A stretch of DNA of 38,087 nt from an uncultured Porphyromonadaceae bacterium (GTDB taxonomy: Bacteria; Bacteroidota; Bacteroidia; Bacteroidales; Muribaculaceae), in assembly GCA_947176335.1 (NCBI GenBank), contig CAMWQE010000003.1, positions 1 through 38,087 on the forward strand. Direction: 5' to 3'. The position numbers were made by a program, and so were the translations under genes. Shown piece after piece: positions 35,251-38,087 of this stretch; the first letter of the stretch is position 1; every line of letters starts with the position of its first letter. Under the pieces are notes generated by a model, which was not told where the DNA came from, made no database searches, and saw only the letters and a list, made by a program, of their open reading frames with translations.

Positions 35251-36407
35251 GCTACTTTGATGAGGCACCGGATAGGCGCGGAACCGGAAGCTACAAATGG
35301 GACGATACCGATGACCCGGAGATAATTCCTCTTTGGGTTGCCGATATGGATTTTCGCACGGCGCCTGTGGTGATTGATGCGTTGCGCCGAAGGGTGGAGC
35401 ATGGAATATTCGGCTATACCTTGGTAGGAGAGGATTACTACGATGCACTCACTTCATGGTTTGCCACGCGCCATAATTATAGCTTCAACCGCGGGCAGGT
35501 AATTTATACTTCCGGAGTTGTTCCCGCACTTTCGGCCATTATAAAGGCTCTGGCTCCGGCAGGAAAAGGTGTGGTTGTGCAGACTCCGGTCTATAACTGC
35601 TTTTTTTCTTCAATACGCAACAATGGATGTGAAATAATAGATGCACCGCTAAAAAGGATAGACCTTGATTCACATTCATTTACCTATCAGATGGATTTTG
35701 ATGCGCTTGAAAAGGCTTGTTCACATCCCGATGCCGCTCTAATGCTTCTGTGCAACCCGCATAATCCAGCCGGAAGATGTTGGACTGCGGAAGAACTTGA
35801 AAAAGTAAAGGAAATTTGTGCTTCACATGGTGTCAGGGTTGTAAGTGATGAAATCCATTGCGAACTCACAATGCCCGGATTCAAATATGTTCCTTACGGC
35901 ACAATTGATTCTGATGCAATAGTGTGCCTTTCACCTTCAAAAGCATTCAACACAGCCGGACTCCAGATAGCAAATATTATTTGTCCTGACCCGGAAGTAA
36001 GGAAAGCTGTTGACAGGGCGATTAACATAAACGAAGTATGTGATGTCAATCCATTCGGTCCTGTAGCACTCATAGCTTCATATTCGCCGGAAGGTGAAAA
36101 ATGGCTCGGACAGCTTAAAAGATATCTTTGGGATAACTGGCTTTATACCCGTCACACACTTGCCGGGAGACTTCCGCAGTGTCCTGTGACATTGCTTGAA
36201 GCCACATATCTCCCTTGGGTGGATATAAAAGCGCTGGGCATCTCCTCGCAAACACTTGAAGAAAAACTTAAGGAAGAAGCAAAAGTGTGGATTAATGCCG
36301 GTGATATGTACGGCAAAGAAGGATTCATACGCATTAATATAGCTTGTCCGAGGGCAACTCTTGCCGAGGGGCTTGACAGGCTGTGTAGTTACATTGAAAA
36401 AATCTGA
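35247..36407 (+). CDS. MalY/PatB family PLP-dependent C-S lyase/aminotransferase
   Basis: 386 aa; SYKWDDTDDPEIIPLWVADMDFRTAPVVIDAL, LLCNPHNPAGRCWTAEEL, VVSDEIHCELTMPG, CLSPSKAFNTAGLQIAN. Confidence 0.93.
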   Translation: MSYFDEAPDRRGTGSYKWDDTDDPEIIPLWVADMDFRTAPVVIDALRRRVEHGIFGYTLVGEDYYDALTSWFATRHNYSFNRGQVIYTSGVVPALSAIIKALAPAGKGVVVQTPVYNCFFSSIRNNGCEIIDAPLKRIDLDSHSFTYQMDFDALEKACSHPDAALMLLCNPHNPAGRCWTAEELEKVKEICASHGVRVVSDEIHCELTMPGFKYVPYGTIDSDAIVCLSPSKAFNTAGLQIANIICPDPEVRKAVDRAININEVCDVNPFGPVALIASYSPEGEKWLGQLKRYLWDNWLYTRHTLAGRLPQCPVTLLEATYLPWVDIKALGISSQTLEEKLKEEAKVWINAGDMYGKEGFIRINIACPRATLAEGLDRLCSYIEKI

Positions 36408-36412
36408 CTAAG

Positions 36413-37885
36413 TTGATATCGCTGATTCAATCCGGACAACCTTTAAGCCTCAGACAAAAAATTGTTCTGACGGCAAAACTTTCCTTTCCCGCAATAATGG
36501 CGCAATTGTCAAGCATCCTTATGCAATATATTGATGCTGCGATGGTGGGACGGCTCGGTGCTGATGACAGTGCCGCGGTAGGACTTGTTTCCACGAGCCT
36601 CTGGCTCTTCTGGGGAATTTGTTCCGCCGCTACAGTAGGTTTTTCAGTGCAGGTTGCACACAGGGTTGGAGCAAGCGACTACCGCACTGCGAGGGCAGTC
36701 CTCCGGCAGGGAATAGTCGCATCAATATGCTTCGGCATAATAATGGCGGTAATAGGCATGGCTATATCGCCGTTTCTTCCTTACTGGCTTGGGGGTGATG
36801 GCTATGTGGCGGAGCAGTCCACAGTATATTTCTTTGTTTTTGTTGCCGCGTTGCCCATGCTCACCCTCAATTATCTTGGATGTGCGATTCTCAGGGCATC
36901 AGGCAATATGAAAGTACCCGGAGGACTTAATATAATAATGTGTGTGCTGGATGTAATTTTCAATTACTTCCTTATTTTCCCATCGCGCACGCTGAATCTC
37001 TTCGGAGCTGATATTTTCCTTTCGGGTGCAGGACTCGGGGTGCTTGGTGCCGCTCTCGGCACTGTCGCTGCCGAATGTGTCTGTGCCACAGCAGTGATGT
37101 ATTACTTATGCTGGCGCGAAAAAGGTATGTGCATCATAGGAAAAAAATGCGGGTATATGGTTAATAACTCTTTCCGCAATTTCATACCTACAAAACGGGT
37201 GCTTTCAAATGCTCTTAAAGTATCGGCACCTATGACACTTGAACATGCGGTTATCTGCGGTGCACAGATAATGGTCACAATCATTGTCGCTCCTCTTGGG
37301 GTCATGGCTATCGCAGCAAATTCATTTGCCGTGACAGCGGAAGCGCTCTGCTACATGCCGGGATACGGAATCGCTGATGCGGCAACTACCCTGACCGGTC
37401 AAAGCTATGGCGCGGGACGTAAGGACCTCGCTAAAAGTTTCGGTTATATAACCGTATGCTCAGGAATAATCATCATGACAGTGATGGGAATAATTATGTG
37501 GCTTACAGCACCGCTGCTGATGGACCTTTTCACTCCTGTAAAAGAGATAGCAGAACTTGGTTCACAGGCATTGCGTATCGAAGCATGGGCAGAACCGATG
37601 TTCGCCGCATCAATAGTTGCTTACGGAGTGATGATTGGAGTAGGGGACACCATTCTTCCGGCAATAATGAATTTCGGAAGTATCTGGCTTGTGCGTATTC
37701 CTCTTGCAGCTATCCTTGCTCCTACAATGGGTCTTGCAGGAGTATGGACTGCAATGTGCATCGAACTTACTTTCCGTGGAGCCATATTCCTATGGAGGCT
37801 TATAAAAGGTGCATGGCTGAAACATGGGTTGAGCACTACGGCTATAAGTGATGTAGCTCAGCCTCAGCCTGATCCTGATGTTTGA
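36413..37885 (+). CDS. MATE family efflux transporter (TTG start)
   Basis: 490 aa, 12 TM-like; LSFPAIMAQLSSILMQYIDAAMVGRLGADDSAAVGLVSTSLWL; upstream in-frame TGA leaves only non-ATG starts. Confidence 0.92.
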   Translation: MISLIQSGQPLSLRQKIVLTAKLSFPAIMAQLSSILMQYIDAAMVGRLGADDSAAVGLVSTSLWLFWGICSAATVGFSVQVAHRVGASDYRTARAVLRQGIVASICFGIIMAVIGMAISPFLPYWLGGDGYVAEQSTVYFFVFVAALPMLTLNYLGCAILRASGNMKVPGGLNIIMCVLDVIFNYFLIFPSRTLNLFGADIFLSGAGLGVLGAALGTVAAECVCATAVMYYLCWREKGMCIIGKKCGYMVNNSFRNFIPTKRVLSNALKVSAPMTLEHAVICGAQIMVTIIVAPLGVMAIAANSFAVTAEALCYMPGYGIADAATTLTGQSYGAGRKDLAKSFGYITVCSGIIIMTVMGIIMWLTAPLLMDLFTPVKEIAELGSQALRIEAWAEPMFAASIVAYGVMIGVGDTILPAIMNFGSIWLVRIPLAAILAPTMGLAGVWTAMCIELTFRGAIFLWRLIKGAWLKHGLSTTAISDVAQPQPDPDV

Positions 37886-37910
37886 TTAATTAACCCTTAA
37901 CAAAATATTC

Positions 37911-38087
37911 ATGAAAGTTATTAATTTTGACGAGACTCCTTCGCTTGTTAGCCAGTATATGGCTGAGCTGAGGGATGTGAATGTGCAGAAGGACATGATG
38001 CGCTTCCGCCGCAATCTTGAAAGAATAGGACAGATAATGGCTTATGAAATAAGCAAGACGCTCTCCTACAAGAAAGAGGAAGTAATT
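37911..38087 (+). CDS. upp: uracil phosphoribosyltransferase, partial (N-terminus)
   Basis: MKVINFDETPSLVSQYMAELRDVNVQKDMMRFRRNLERIGQIMAYEISKTLSYKKEEVI; open to window edge. Confidence 0.85.
   Translation, partial: MKVINFDETPSLVSQYMAELRDVNVQKDMMRFRRNLERIGQIMAYEISKTLSYKKEEVI

Noticed and set aside
1-38087. tRNA, rRNA, tmRNA, riboswitch or CRISPR elements
   Set aside because: None recognised by reading both strands; subtle structured RNAs would need Infernal/Rfam, which I could not run.

Overview
The window is a Bacteroidales-type chromosomal segment, probably Muribaculaceae/Bacteroidaceae-like. I infer this from the protein families and from recurring -7 boxes of the TAnnTTTG type without Shine-Dalgarno sequences. 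It holds about 40 protein-coding genes; I found no rRNA, tRNA, CRISPR array or transposase. From left to right it contains: an inositol-phospholipid operon truncated at the left edge (myo-inositol-phosphate synthase, acyltransferase, GtrA, CDP-alcohol phosphatidyltransferase); pdxA, an M28 peptidase, uvrC, apt, mnmG and ybeY; a glycosyltransferase and a TGS/uridine-kinase-like protein; ribH; a TPR protein paired with a degenerate PfkB protein; a GH110-like alpha-1,3-galactosidase; a thioesterase, dciA (DUF721), recF and an EEP-family protein; an accessory cassette (20.0-27.0 kb) of a membrane-spanning TPR/HTH regulator, a small secreted protein, a subtilase lipoprotein and three tandem paralogous lipoproteins; then rhaM-like, dtd, MazG-like, deoC, GYF/CD225, DUF2752, an HMA-AraC regulator, an HMA-fused permease, phospholipase A, DUF3737, patB/malY-like, MATE and a partial upp. 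The signals I rate highest are (i) a perfect 16-bp parS (ParB/Spo0J) site just after the mnmG stop codon, and (ii) the regulator/subtilase/lipoprotein cassette, whose control region has two copies of an identical 20-bp element (CCGCAC-N5-CCGCAC, 11-bp period) and a palindrome between the -33 and -7 promoter elements.
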